This document shows positions 34,987 through 43,750 of a stretch of DNA of 64,000 nucleotides, piece by piece; within the stretch, counting starts at the first letter, position 1, and every line of letters begins with the position of its first letter. The position numbers and the translations under genes are program-made. Source of the stretch: CAYXPR01 sp964467255 (GTDB lineage Bacteria; Pseudomonadota; Alphaproteobacteria; Rickettsiales; RGZB01). The notes under the pieces were generated by a model. It did no database searches. It saw nothing but the letters and a program-made list of their open reading frames with translations, and had not been told where the DNA came from. The stretch covers positions 23,830-87,829 of the forward strand of contig CAYXPR010000011.1 of NCBI GenBank assembly GCA_964467255.1. The letters are read 5' to 3'.

Positions 34987-36247
34987 TTTCACCAAAAATT
35001 TCTACCCCACGTTCGCGTGGGGATGGCATGTATTTAACAAAGTCCGTAAAAGCCTCCTGGATAAATAAAACCTGCTCAGTTTCACTTGCCTTAGTTTGCA
35101 GGAAGCCTTGTGGCTGCTGGCCAGCGGGGTATGGAATGCTAAGGAATTTGTCGATAACGATGATTTTCAAGAAAGCGTTGTGGCGCAGGGCTTCCTCGAT
35201 CACGCGGTTGATATGATTATCGCCAAAACTGAACCCGATAATGATGAGCGTTGTGGAGCCAGATTTCCTTAATTCATTCTGGAAGCGGCTCATCATTTCA
35301 AAGTAAGGCTGGTCATATGACAGCTGGAACTTATCTCGATTAGGAAAAATCATCAGCGGCAGCGCATCCGCAGATGGTGCTGGACGCTGAATAATAGCCT
35401 TTCCCTCTTGGAACCAATCTATAGAGCCATGAAGTTTGTAGAGGTGAATGACGTTTGGCGCGAAGTTATCTTCAGTTGTGACGCGGTTGTTCTTAGTAAG
35501 CACGATGTCATAGTCAAAAAACTTGCCGTTAAAGCATCGGCGGCTATCGAACGAAAATCCGTCGATGGTGATAAATCCACCGCTTGCAGCAGCCACTTCG
35601 AAAGTGCGGTCATAATTGGTTGTGAACACCTTTGGCCTGCTAAGGCGGCTCTTGCGGTAGGAAAGATTCTTCAGAAACTGAAGGTGCGTATTTTCATTAA
35701 AAGTGCAGTCGGGTTTCTTATCTGCAAAATCACATTTAGCGAGAATAAGCTTCTTAATTTTTACCGTATTATCGGTAACAAATTTTAATGCCTCATTAGG
35801 TTTTTCAGGCTTTGCAGGCATGTTTTTGTTATAGCTGATGAATAATTCAGCGTGCGTCAGGAGTGTTTCTATGTTTTCGGATGTTTCATAGAAATGCACT
35901 ATCTGGCAAAATTTCTCAAAATCACCCGTGGCAGCCGTTCCGTTCAACAGCTTCTTAGCTTCAGCCCACAGCCCCTTCATGGATAGGCCACCTGAGTTGT
36001 CGTCAAAAATAGAGCTTCCTGCACCAGTAAGGACGATGAGATTATCCGCCATCAGGCAATCCCGCATGTATCGCTCATACGCACTTCGCGCATACTGCGC
36101 GGCATAGTCTTTAGCGGTTACGCCTTCCGGCAGGGTTGCAGGGGATGCGCCATTGATCTTAACTTCCTCGCCATTAATCTCTACGACCTGTTTTTTAGAA
36201 AAAAGCAGATAGTGATGTTCTGCCGCCGCCGGAAATAAATCGCTCAT
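34955..36247 (-). CDS. SIR2-family NADase/deacylase-like protein (defence effector)
   Basis: The 430-residue protein has the SIR2 NAD site IVLTGAGSSI (residues 71-80), FTTNYDRTFE (about 208-217, catalytic Asn), the catalytic His in LHGSIDW (272-278) and GFSFGDNHI (338-346). Bacterial defence SIR2 domains destroy NAD on phage infection. It lies directly before herA and overlaps it, the usual SIR2-HerA pairing. The start overlaps the DUF262 gene stop (TAATG), so it is translated as part of the larger operon. The N-terminal 60 residues are unassigned. Confidence 0.87.
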   Translation of the reverse strand: MSDLFPAAAEHHYLLFSKKQVVEINGEEVKINGASPATLPEGVTAKDYAAQYARSAYERYMRDCLMADNLIVLTGAGSSIFDDNSGGLSMKGLWAEAKKLLNGTAATGDFEKFCQIVHFYETSENIETLLTHAELFISYNKNMPAKPEKPNEALKFVTDNTVKIKKLILAKCDFADKKPDCTFNENTHLQFLKNLSYRKSRLSRPKVFTTNYDRTFEVAAASGGFITIDGFSFDSRRCFNGKFFDYDIVLTKNNRVTTEDNFAPNVIHLYKLHGSIDWFQEGKAIIQRPAPSADALPLMIFPNRDKFQLSYDQPYFEMMSRFQNELRKSGSTTLIIIGFSFGDNHINRVIEEALRHNAFLKIIVIDKFLSIPYPAGQQPQGFLQTKASETEQVLFIQEAFTDFVKYMPSPRERGVEIFGENDDSRIREQD

Positions 36248-38178
36248 TACACAGCCTCCTCAATTATGGTGAGAATGTGATTTTGTGCGCTTGGCCAAAT
36301 CGTATTGATTCTCTCCGCAAGCAATACAGCCCGGTTTTTAATCGCGCCTTCATTCCACGTTTGAACTTCTGAAATATCACGATTCAATGCCAGCAATGAC
36401 TTCGCAAGACGTTCTTTCTTTCCGGGTTTTCCTTCGATACTTTCCCACGCAGCATTACCAAGACTTGGGTTTAGCGAGCCAGTTATCAGGGTCAGGTTAC
36501 CGAGTGTATTCACCATGCGCTGGCGTTCCTGCATCAAACTCTTGGTTTCATCATCCAGTGCAGTTTTTTCATTCAACAATTCAAGCTTCCACACATCTTC
36601 ACATGGTGCAGACTTACCATTCTTGAGCGGCCAGTTCTCCGCCCAGCTTTGCGGCAGTACATGCTCAACAGAAAGGTTAGACGTTGTAACAGTTACTTCG
36701 TCGAACTTAGTTCTCATGCTTTCTTCTACGCATTTCAGAATGTAGCGCAGCTTCTGAGAAGAAATACTTCCGTAGGCGTTAAATTGTTCGCAGGCTGCCG
36801 CAATTTCAGCATTGCTAGGCATTTTTGAGGCATCGCCGGTGAGTGAGGCAATGTGCGCGTTGACTGCCTCAATAATGTTTTCCTTGCCCTTCGCTTCGCG
36901 GATGACGCCGATTACAACTTTATTGAAATTTTTAGGGGTCAAGCCGCATAATTCCCGCCGAATAATGTAGCTTTCCACAAGCATATAGAGGCGCTGCTTA
37001 TCTTCAGCGGATATCTTTTGGGTTGTAACCCACAGAATCAGCGGATGAAAAGTTGATAAATCCCAAATGCTGAGAACATTTGCAACTCGATTGGTAATTG
37101 CTCCTTCTGGCTTCTGTTCCAAGGCACGGTATGCAGCCCCGTACTCCAGCAGCACGTCTAATTCACTGGCTACCGAATCATAGCCTCTCTCACGCGCATA
37201 GTTTTGATATTCCGTGGCAATTTTTCCGAGATTTACTTCACGGGCAGTCTGGGCAACAACGGTATGTCCTACGAAATGGTCAGCACGCGCTTTCTTAAAG
37301 CGCCCTTGCTTAACCATTTCGCTCCAGAAAGGCGTTTCAAACGGCTTCCATTTCTCATCAAATAACGCCTCGCCATCTTCATCCTGCTTGCGTGCGCGGT
37401 GGAATACGTCATTGCGGATAAGGTCAAAAGGAGCCAGCGGTTCAGCCTTGCCGTTGAGCGATGCAAAAATTTCTTGAGCATCATCATTTTCATCTAGCTG
37501 GATAATGACGATTTGAAACGCGGTTAGGAACGCATCCAGTAGGGATTCAAACACATACTCTACTGTTTCTTCCTCATTCTGCTGCCGTTCCCGAACGAAC
37601 TCTACGATATTCTCATGCAAGTAAAAGAAAGCCCGTAAGAGCTTGGGTGTAGAGCCTTTGATGAGATTGCCGTTTTTATAGAAGTAACTGCTTTCTTTCT
37701 CGCGCAATCCATCCGGTGTATTAGACACGATGTTTTTATATAGGCTGCGGTCATAGCTTGATGGCCACAGCTTGAACTTTTCGCGCTCAGGATCAGACAT
37801 GGATTTGCTTACATCATTGAGCAGGTAAGCATTAATCACATCGTCTTTATCAAGCCCCAAATCCCGTGCTGATTCGCGCAGTGCTACCAAGACAAGCTGG
37901 AAGGTAGTGATGCGTTGCTGTCCGTCTACCAGATGGCGCTGGGTAACAGCTCCGAACGGCTGTTTCGTTGGTTGCGAATAGATAATTGCGCCGAAATAAT
38001 GCGGAAATGGTTTCCGGCCTTCAAGAATCGTTAGCGTCTGGTCGCGGAGGTCGCTCCACAGATTCGGGATTTGTTCGTCATCATCCGATTTCCACGAATA
38101 ATGCCGCTGATACACAGGCACGACCCATTGTTGGCGTTCTTTTAAGACCACATCAAGTGAACGTGCATATGCTTCCAT
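36247..38178 (-). CDS. DUF262/DUF1524 protein (GmrSD-like nuclease)
   Basis: The 643-residue protein has the DUF262 ParB-like blocks VVPVYQRHYSW (about residues 19-29), HYFGAIIY and LVDGQQRITTF (83-93). The C-terminal DUF1524 His-Me nuclease motif SVEHVLPQSW lies near residue 500. GmrS and GmrD domains are fused in type IV restriction enzymes that cut modified (for example glucosylated) phage DNA with NTP. It lies 12 bases after the helicase gene and its stop overlaps the SIR2 start. It could be an independent type IV enzyme or a subunit of the wider system. Confidence 0.88.
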   Translation of the reverse strand: MEAYARSLDVVLKERQQWVVPVYQRHYSWKSDDDEQIPNLWSDLRDQTLTILEGRKPFPHYFGAIIYSQPTKQPFGAVTQRHLVDGQQRITTFQLVLVALRESARDLGLDKDDVINAYLLNDVSKSMSDPEREKFKLWPSSYDRSLYKNIVSNTPDGLREKESSYFYKNGNLIKGSTPKLLRAFFYLHENIVEFVRERQQNEEETVEYVFESLLDAFLTAFQIVIIQLDENDDAQEIFASLNGKAEPLAPFDLIRNDVFHRARKQDEDGEALFDEKWKPFETPFWSEMVKQGRFKKARADHFVGHTVVAQTAREVNLGKIATEYQNYARERGYDSVASELDVLLEYGAAYRALEQKPEGAITNRVANVLSIWDLSTFHPLILWVTTQKISAEDKQRLYMLVESYIIRRELCGLTPKNFNKVVIGVIREAKGKENIIEAVNAHIASLTGDASKMPSNAEIAAACEQFNAYGSISSQKLRYILKCVEESMRTKFDEVTVTTSNLSVEHVLPQSWAENWPLKNGKSAPCEDVWKLELLNEKTALDDETKSLMQERQRMVNTLGNLTLITGSLNPSLGNAAWESIEGKPGKKERLAKSLLALNRDISEVQTWNEGAIKNRAVLLAERINTIWPSAQNHILTIIEEAV

Positions 38179-38190
38179 TGTTGCTTACCT

Positions 38191-40743
38191 TTAATTATTC
38201 TTCCGGTGTTCTTCGATGCTAATAACCGTATCGTAAAGGCCATAGCGGGTGAGCCCCTCGTGGCTTTCAATACCTGTATAACGAAGCGAGGCATCTTCAT
38301 AGCGGCGGAAAGCAAATACTGCTTGGTTCATTTGCTCAGTATTGAAAACGCGCAGTTTCACTAGTAGGTGAAAATCCTGAACCGTCAGACCAGTGACGGT
38401 GCGGAACAAGTCGGGTTCGATCTTGGTGATGACATCCTGCAAGGTATTTTCACGGAAATCAGTAAGGTACATAAAAGCTGGGATGCGTGTGGCGAACTTA
38501 ATGAGCTTCTCCTGCACCAGTTTGCGCTTGCTCTTAAATTCCTTTTCTTCAGCACTGAGTTCCTTTTTCTCCTTAGTAGAAAGCTCTTTCTCCTTCGCTT
38601 TGTTCTTCAAATCTTTGATTGTCTCTGCCTTATTGACGATGGTTTCGATGATATTATCACCCAAAGAACGCCATCCTTCGATACGCCCCACGGCTTCCAT
38701 GGCCGCTTCATTTTCGAGGACGCGTCGCAATGTGTCGTTGTCCACATTCACCAGAAGAGGACTCTCCCATTTTCGGGCAAGTAACGTGCCGGTGGTTCCC
38801 GACATTGCGATGTCAAGAATAGCACCCGCATCAATTTGCGCCATGTGTGCGCCATTATATGCCAGCACAGGCAGAAAACTTACCAGTTCCCGCACAGCGT
38901 TTTCAGGGTTTGCTTCACCCGGCGCAAGGCCGATTCCGTATTCACTGAGTTGTCGCAGTGCGCGAGTAGGAGCAAAATCGAACACAAAACATGCAGGCTT
39001 GAGAATTAACTCCTCGTTTGGATTGTCACCGTTAGGGTTTTTTATACTCCATGGTGACTGGACACGAAATGCTGCCTGAAAGTAGGTCTCAGGGCTTTTC
39101 AAGTTACGTAGCATCATGATGCTTGACCACTGAGCGACCGTTACTCCAGTAGTCAACTTGCCGCAGGATAGCGTGATTGTTTTACTATCAAAACCGCTCC
39201 CTATAGCTTGGCGTACAGGTGGCACTGCACTTAGCCCAATCCCTGCTTGTGTGCCAGCCACTACCAGCACTTTATACTCATGCCAGAAAGTATTATGACG
39301 TTCAGCCAGAAGGTTGGCCATGGCTTGACAAGCTGCCACATTCGGTAAAAACCAAAACGAGTGTTGCAGGTATGGCAACAACCGTGAATCCGAATATGGG
39401 AAAGGTACAGGCTTACCAGTTTTGAGGTGTTCATGTGATTTTGGGGCATACTGCCCGCGAATGATGTCCAGCCACTTCTGCACATCACTTTTATGCTTAA
39501 ACTGTGCTTTCTTTCCTTCCCCGGAAGCTTCAAAGAATGCGTTTAAGTCGAATTCGTCAAACTCCCCACCGCTGGCGATAGAAAGCAACTCTTCTGGCAT
39601 TTGGTAGGTAAGCAACCGTAACTGTGGCAGCGCACCGTAGGGGTTACGCTTGCCTGGATTTTTGTCTGCAAACTCTGCCTTTGCACGTTGCTCGTCGGTG
39701 TACGTCCAATTAAAGATTTGCTCTTCAATAAATTCACCCGTTGCCAAGGCTTTGAACGGAGTCCCTGAAAGATAAAGAAAGGCACGCGTCATGATCGGAA
39801 GGAAATCCGATTCCTTATCCAAGGGCTCTTGTAGATCAGCAATTTTCTCTTTTAATTTTTTGGCATCTTCTGCTTGTGCTTCTTTTCTGGAAATCGATTC
39901 TTCTTCACCCTCCACAAGCTCCTTGGCAGATTCACGCCATGCGCCAAAATGGTATTCATCAAAGACAACTAAATCCCATTTAATCTCTCGAAGCCATTTG
40001 TGCCGTGGCTTAATATTCCCAAAATTATCACGCCCTAAAAGGTCTTGGAATGATCCGAAATAGACTATCGGCTTGTTGTCATCCACCTGCGTTGGATCAC
40101 TGCCTGAGCTACGGGATAGATATTGCCAGCCTTCAAAATCTACATGGCTTTCCAAGTCAGTCTGCCATGCATCTTCCACGGCTGGTTTGAAGGTAATAAC
40201 AAGTACACGCTTAGCCCCAAGCTTCTTGGCAAGCTGATAGCTGGTAAAAGTCTTGCCAAAACGCATCTTTGCATTCCAAAGGAATCGTGGAGCAGCATTT
40301 TTGTTCTCAGCCCAAATGCTCTGAAAATAGTCAAAGGTTTTGTCCACTGCGGCCTGCTGCTCCGCACGAGGCGGGAAGTTCTGGTCACGCGTGCCTGTAA
40401 TGATCTCGCCCTTACGCAGGGCAATCAGCACCGCTCTTACATCCTTAACCGTACAGCGCATCCATTCTAGTTGAGTATTTTCACATCCTTTGCGAACGAG
40501 TGCAGCGCGAACCTCATGGTCGCTGATGATGCTACCATCGTCGCGTTCTGCACTTTCATCCAAAACGATGGTGGCAGTGATCGCAGCCGTTTTTGTCTGT
40601 TCAGCCACTCGCTGCTTTACATCACGGATGGTTTGCCCAACTTTTAACAAGCCCTTGTGCGTTTCATCCCCAATGGAATATGCGTAGATGCGCGGACGAG
40701 CTTGCGGCTTGGGAGCAAGAATTTCTTCGATTGGTTTAGTCAT
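38191..40743 (-). CDS. GIY-YIG (T5orf172-like) N-terminal domain fused to SF2 helicase
   Basis: The 850-residue protein begins with a GIY-YIG/T5orf172-like module (RIYAYSIGDETHKGLLKVGQ, about residues 18-37, through about 110). A DEAD/DEAH-type helicase follows: motif I NAKMRFGKTFTS (about 157-168), motif II FDEYH (about 261-265), motif III YLSGTPFKA and a C-terminal Lys/Glu-rich helical region. The layout recalls the restriction subunit of type I/III-like systems, with the nuclease at the N-terminus. The start at 40743 overlaps the methylase end by 8 bases, so expression is coupled with modification. Confidence 0.85.
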   Translation of the reverse strand: MTKPIEEILAPKPQARPRIYAYSIGDETHKGLLKVGQTIRDVKQRVAEQTKTAAITATIVLDESAERDDGSIISDHEVRAALVRKGCENTQLEWMRCTVKDVRAVLIALRKGEIITGTRDQNFPPRAEQQAAVDKTFDYFQSIWAENKNAAPRFLWNAKMRFGKTFTSYQLAKKLGAKRVLVITFKPAVEDAWQTDLESHVDFEGWQYLSRSSGSDPTQVDDNKPIVYFGSFQDLLGRDNFGNIKPRHKWLREIKWDLVVFDEYHFGAWRESAKELVEGEEESISRKEAQAEDAKKLKEKIADLQEPLDKESDFLPIMTRAFLYLSGTPFKALATGEFIEEQIFNWTYTDEQRAKAEFADKNPGKRNPYGALPQLRLLTYQMPEELLSIASGGEFDEFDLNAFFEASGEGKKAQFKHKSDVQKWLDIIRGQYAPKSHEHLKTGKPVPFPYSDSRLLPYLQHSFWFLPNVAACQAMANLLAERHNTFWHEYKVLVVAGTQAGIGLSAVPPVRQAIGSGFDSKTITLSCGKLTTGVTVAQWSSIMMLRNLKSPETYFQAAFRVQSPWSIKNPNGDNPNEELILKPACFVFDFAPTRALRQLSEYGIGLAPGEANPENAVRELVSFLPVLAYNGAHMAQIDAGAILDIAMSGTTGTLLARKWESPLLVNVDNDTLRRVLENEAAMEAVGRIEGWRSLGDNIIETIVNKAETIKDLKNKAKEKELSTKEKKELSAEEKEFKSKRKLVQEKLIKFATRIPAFMYLTDFRENTLQDVITKIEPDLFRTVTGLTVQDFHLLVKLRVFNTEQMNQAVFAFRRYEDASLRYTGIESHEGLTRYGLYDTVISIEEHRKNN

Positions 40744-42400
40744 CGTCGATATCATCCACACTGATTTCATCAAAAAGGTTGGTCGTCAAATCCATTGGGC
40801 GAACAATTTTTTCGATGAAGGCGATTTCCTCTTCGCTAAGGTCATATTTCGCGTAGAGGTCGGCATCCGTCCATTGCTTTGTCCAATCTTGAGTAGGAAC
40901 GGAGGTATATACTTTCCGCGTGGTGTCTTGCGAGGGTTTTCTGAGCAAAATCAATAGTCGTGTTAGCCTACAAGTGAGGTAGGAGAGGACGCTTTCGGCC
41001 TCGGTTTTAGATTCGAAGGGACCTATACAAAGATACGTTTCAGATGAAATGCTTTCTGGCTCTCCGATAAAGGGGGTGCTGATAATTCTGTGCGGATATG
41101 TGTCTCTATTGCCGGTGCCAGGTGCAGCTCGGCCTACATAGACTTTCCATTTGTCGATGAGATTAGTCCCCGCTTTGATTGTTTCTTTTTGTGTGTAGCC
41201 TTTACCACCATTTTGATAGACCAAAACATCGCCCTCCTTACGAACCTTACGGCCTTGGAACTTTGTTTCTAGTCCAAACGGTTTACGAGAGCTCACAAGA
41301 CTGTCAAAACGCTTATTTTCTGGCAAAGACAAATTATTTGACTGACCCGTTTCAGTAGCGATCACTTTCTTTAGAATTGAAAGACCTTCGTTAAAGCGAA
41401 TAAATACATCAACACCTTCTTCGAGTAGGGCGCGCGTTTCAGTCGAATCAGGCCAATCTTTGAAGTGTGTAGTAACACGACAAAGACCGGGATTGTCTCG
41501 TTTCCAAAGGAAATAACACACTCCACCTTTTAACCCAACGCCCGGGAAAACATCTGCCGCGCTCAAATAATCATCTATTGAGCGCATACGTGTGTCGTTT
41601 AGCATAGATTCACGAAAATCATCTAATCCCTTGCCACCTGCAAACCAACGAGAAGGAATAACCAGCGAAAGGTAGCGCGGCTCTAGTCTCTTAGCCTGCT
41701 CGGCAAACAAATGATAAATAGGTGCTGCGCTTTTTCCAAAACCCCCATCATCCAGTTGATATGGCGGATTGCCAATGATGACATCAAATTGCATATTGCC
41801 TCCAAAAAAATCGTCGATTCTAGTTTTTACGTCGTCTGTATGAATAAATGCATAGGCATGCGTTTCTCGTTCATTGCCTCGGTCAAGAACCTTCTGACTT
41901 GCACCGCAAAACGTACATTTCTTACCTTCCCAAGTATGTTCCATCCGCTCAAACCAGATATTGCCTGAATTGTTCTCAAATGATTGGGCAATCGAATGCT
42001 CACCATCTGCATGCTTGCTACAATAGACGCTGCGCCTTGCTAGCAAGCTCGTTAGTTGTGTTATAGCAATCCCAAATACCTGCTGCGTCAGAATGTGATC
42101 GACCCGTTCCTGCAAATCTGAAATCTCATCCTTCAGTCCTTCAGTTAAACGACTGGTAATTTCGCGCAAAAAAATTCCGCTTTTGGTGAAGGGGTCTAAA
42201 AAACGTACCGTTCTGTCCGCCCATAAATTTGCCCCATTGTTGTCTGCTGCCCAAGCAGCAGCCAGAGTGTCGAGCATACGGTTAGCAAACTCCGGGGGTG
42301 TGAATACCTCGTCGTTACTTAAATTGGCGATGCAGGTCAGGACATCGGGGTTGCGGCCACGCAAGGTGAAATGAGCTTTGTCTATAGACGCTTGAGTCAT
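40736..42400 (-). CDS. Eco57I/N6-adenine DNA methylase-like protein with NPPY motif and Cys cluster
   Basis: The 554-residue protein has an N-terminal EVFTPPEFANRMLDTL block, a degenerate SAM motif I RFLDPFTKSGIFLREI (about residues 66-81), and the catalytic IIGNPPYQ (about 209-216). Cys/His-rich insertions YCSKHADGEH and KKCTFCGASQ (about 127-166) could bind zinc. It resembles Eco57I-type N6-adenine methylases with a target-recognition part at the C-terminus. It overlaps the upstream methylase gene as ATGA. The K in place of the usual G-x-G pattern of motif I is odd; the partner may supply SAM binding. Confidence 0.85.
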   Translation of the reverse strand: MTQASIDKAHFTLRGRNPDVLTCIANLSNDEVFTPPEFANRMLDTLAAAWAADNNGANLWADRTVRFLDPFTKSGIFLREITSRLTEGLKDEISDLQERVDHILTQQVFGIAITQLTSLLARRSVYCSKHADGEHSIAQSFENNSGNIWFERMEHTWEGKKCTFCGASQKVLDRGNERETHAYAFIHTDDVKTRIDDFFGGNMQFDVIIGNPPYQLDDGGFGKSAAPIYHLFAEQAKRLEPRYLSLVIPSRWFAGGKGLDDFRESMLNDTRMRSIDDYLSAADVFPGVGLKGGVCYFLWKRDNPGLCRVTTHFKDWPDSTETRALLEEGVDVFIRFNEGLSILKKVIATETGQSNNLSLPENKRFDSLVSSRKPFGLETKFQGRKVRKEGDVLVYQNGGKGYTQKETIKAGTNLIDKWKVYVGRAAPGTGNRDTYPHRIISTPFIGEPESISSETYLCIGPFESKTEAESVLSYLTCRLTRLLILLRKPSQDTTRKVYTSVPTQDWTKQWTDADLYAKYDLSEEEIAFIEKIVRPMDLTTNLFDEISVDDIDDD

Positions 42401-43047
42401 GCAACCTCCTGAACGTCTGCACCAGCAAGATCTCTCACACTCATTGGTGGCCAAACTTTAATCGGGGTAAATATTTCGTGCTTGCCAAGATGAGCAAAGA
42501 GCGAGCCTTCTGCACTAAAGGCTGATGATCCAGTCAGCACATCAAGACGAAAATCGCGTCGCTGGAATTTGCCTTTACCGAGATAACCCCACTCCGCGAA
42601 CGTGATGGGCTTATCATCGCTTGCTTTCATGGTCAGCGCATCGCCATGCACAAGATTGGCCTTCAAAACAAAACTGGCCGCTCGGTAGAGGTCGTCTGTT
42701 TCTTCGAGGCCAAGATATTCGGCAAAGATAGCAAGCAAGTGGTCACGGCATTCGACAATATTATCAGGCAAGAGTTCGATGCCATAGATACACATCACAG
42801 CCAGCAACGCAAAATGACGCTTTTCAAAGTCTGTCTTACCATATTTCAGCTCAACAGCTGCAAGCTTACGCCGCAGCACATGCGTGAGGAAATTACCGCT
42901 ACCGCAGGCAGGTTCCAGAAAGCGCGAATCAATTCGCTCTGACTCCCCTTTGACAAGATCAAGCATGGCCTCAACCATCCATGCGGGCGTAAACACTTCC
43001 CCATGATCTGCAACCCTTTGTTTCGATTTAATCAGCAATGCCTTCAC
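42397..43047 (-). CDS. N6-adenine DNA methylase N-terminal-like protein (SAM-binding half)
   Basis: This is a 216-residue protein with GEVFTPAWMVEAMLDLV (about residues 16-32) and a perfect SAM motif I RFLEPACGSGNFLTHVL (about 42-58), but no NPPY motif. GTG start at 43047 overlaps the HTH gene stop. The following gene carries the NPPY but a weakened motif I, so the two may form one heteromeric methylase. Since both share the EVFTP...MLD block, they look like duplicated N-termini rather than a simple break. It could also be a truncated gene. Confidence 0.8.
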   Translation of the reverse strand: MKALLIKSKQRVADHGEVFTPAWMVEAMLDLVKGESERIDSRFLEPACGSGNFLTHVLRRKLAAVELKYGKTDFEKRHFALLAVMCIYGIELLPDNIVECRDHLLAIFAEYLGLEETDDLYRAASFVLKANLVHGDALTMKASDDKPITFAEWGYLGKGKFQRRDFRLDVLTGSSAFSAEGSLFAHLGKHEIFTPIKVWPPMSVRDLAGADVQEVA

Positions 43048-43235
43048 CCCGCCCTTATTTGTTCCTGCTTCTTAATCCATTTATCAATCTCACTTTTCCG
43101 AAAACGCCACGAAGCGCCGACCTTGAAACCGGGGACTTTTCCTTCGGCTGCGAGGCGGTAGAGCGTCTTTTCTGCCATCTTCAGATACACTCCAAGCTCG
43201 CGGATGGTAATCATATCGCTTTCGATCTTCTGCAT
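43044..43235 (-). CDS. Excisionase-type helix-turn-helix protein (HTH_17)
   Basis: The 63-residue protein is a MerR-like winged helix: MITIRELGVYLKMAEKTLYR, then GKVPGFKVGASWRFRKSEID, typical of the HTH_17/excisionase group. It is the first gene of the restriction-like operon and overlaps the first methylase start by 4 bases (GTGA). It probably regulates this operon. A role as a true excisionase is less likely because the nearest integrase is elsewhere. Confidence 0.82.
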   Translation of the reverse strand: MQKIESDMITIRELGVYLKMAEKTLYRLAAEGKVPGFKVGASWRFRKSEIDKWIKKQEQIRAG

Positions 43236-43750
43236 GGTTCTTTCACTCTGAAACTTTAATGTACCTTATGAGAAACTAGAGGAATGCCAAGAAAACCTCA
43301 AGGCATTAAGTCCCTCTGTCAGCAGTAAACTTGTCGGTTAAGCGGCCGCTGCGTTTCATTCCGGTGCGTCCTCTCTTTCACGAATATAAACACAACTTGT
43401 AACGGTGTGGCACTTAGTGCCAGATATTTCTGGATTAATTGTGTATTGGTCAACAAATTTAGACTTGTGATTTCTAACAAGCCCGTATTCTCCTGTTGCG
43501 TTGTCATAGCTTGTTACACACCACCCTAAAGGGTCTAAAACCTAGCCTTTACTCGTGATGGCTCTGCACCATAATCTTTGGTTTCTCGTTTCTTACCGGT
43601 TAGAACTATTACTCGGACAGGTAGGCGATTGGTAAAGGCAATTTCAATGGCCTTATCCATGATGCTTTCTTGTAGGCCGTATTTCATCTAACATCGACAT
43701 AACCACCCCCTGAGAAATGCATTGCTGGTAATATTAGCGAGATTCTAGGT
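43236..43750. other. Region upstream of the defence operon
   Basis: These 515 bases separate the minus-strand defence operon from a plus-strand regulator gene. They include the operon promoter region near 43240-43320, a small 50-codon frame (43535-43687) and an imperfect TTCTTAC-CG-GTTAGAA palindrome at 43590-43605. A further minus frame (43319-43507) looks like chance. Confidence 0.5.
43535..43687 (-). CDS. Small conserved-looking protein (50 aa), tentative
   Basis: The frame MKYGLQESIMDKAIEIAFTN continues with RLPVRVIVLTGKKRE and ends VKARF. Its amphipathic start and even residue use look like a real small protein, perhaps related to short proteins found next to restriction genes. No strong ribosome site precedes the ATG. 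No homologue is certain. Confidence 0.4.
   Translation of the reverse strand: MKYGLQESIMDKAIEIAFTNRLPVRVIVLTGKKRETKDYGAEPSRVKARF

Noticed and set aside
43319..43507. A 62-codon minus frame upstream of the defence operon.
   Set aside because: No ribosome site and no protein-like pattern; probably chance in a promoter region.
43590..43605. TTCTTAC-CG-GTTAGAA as a fifth copy of the island palindrome.
   Set aside because: It has a mismatched arm and lies inside a possible small coding frame, not at a gene end.
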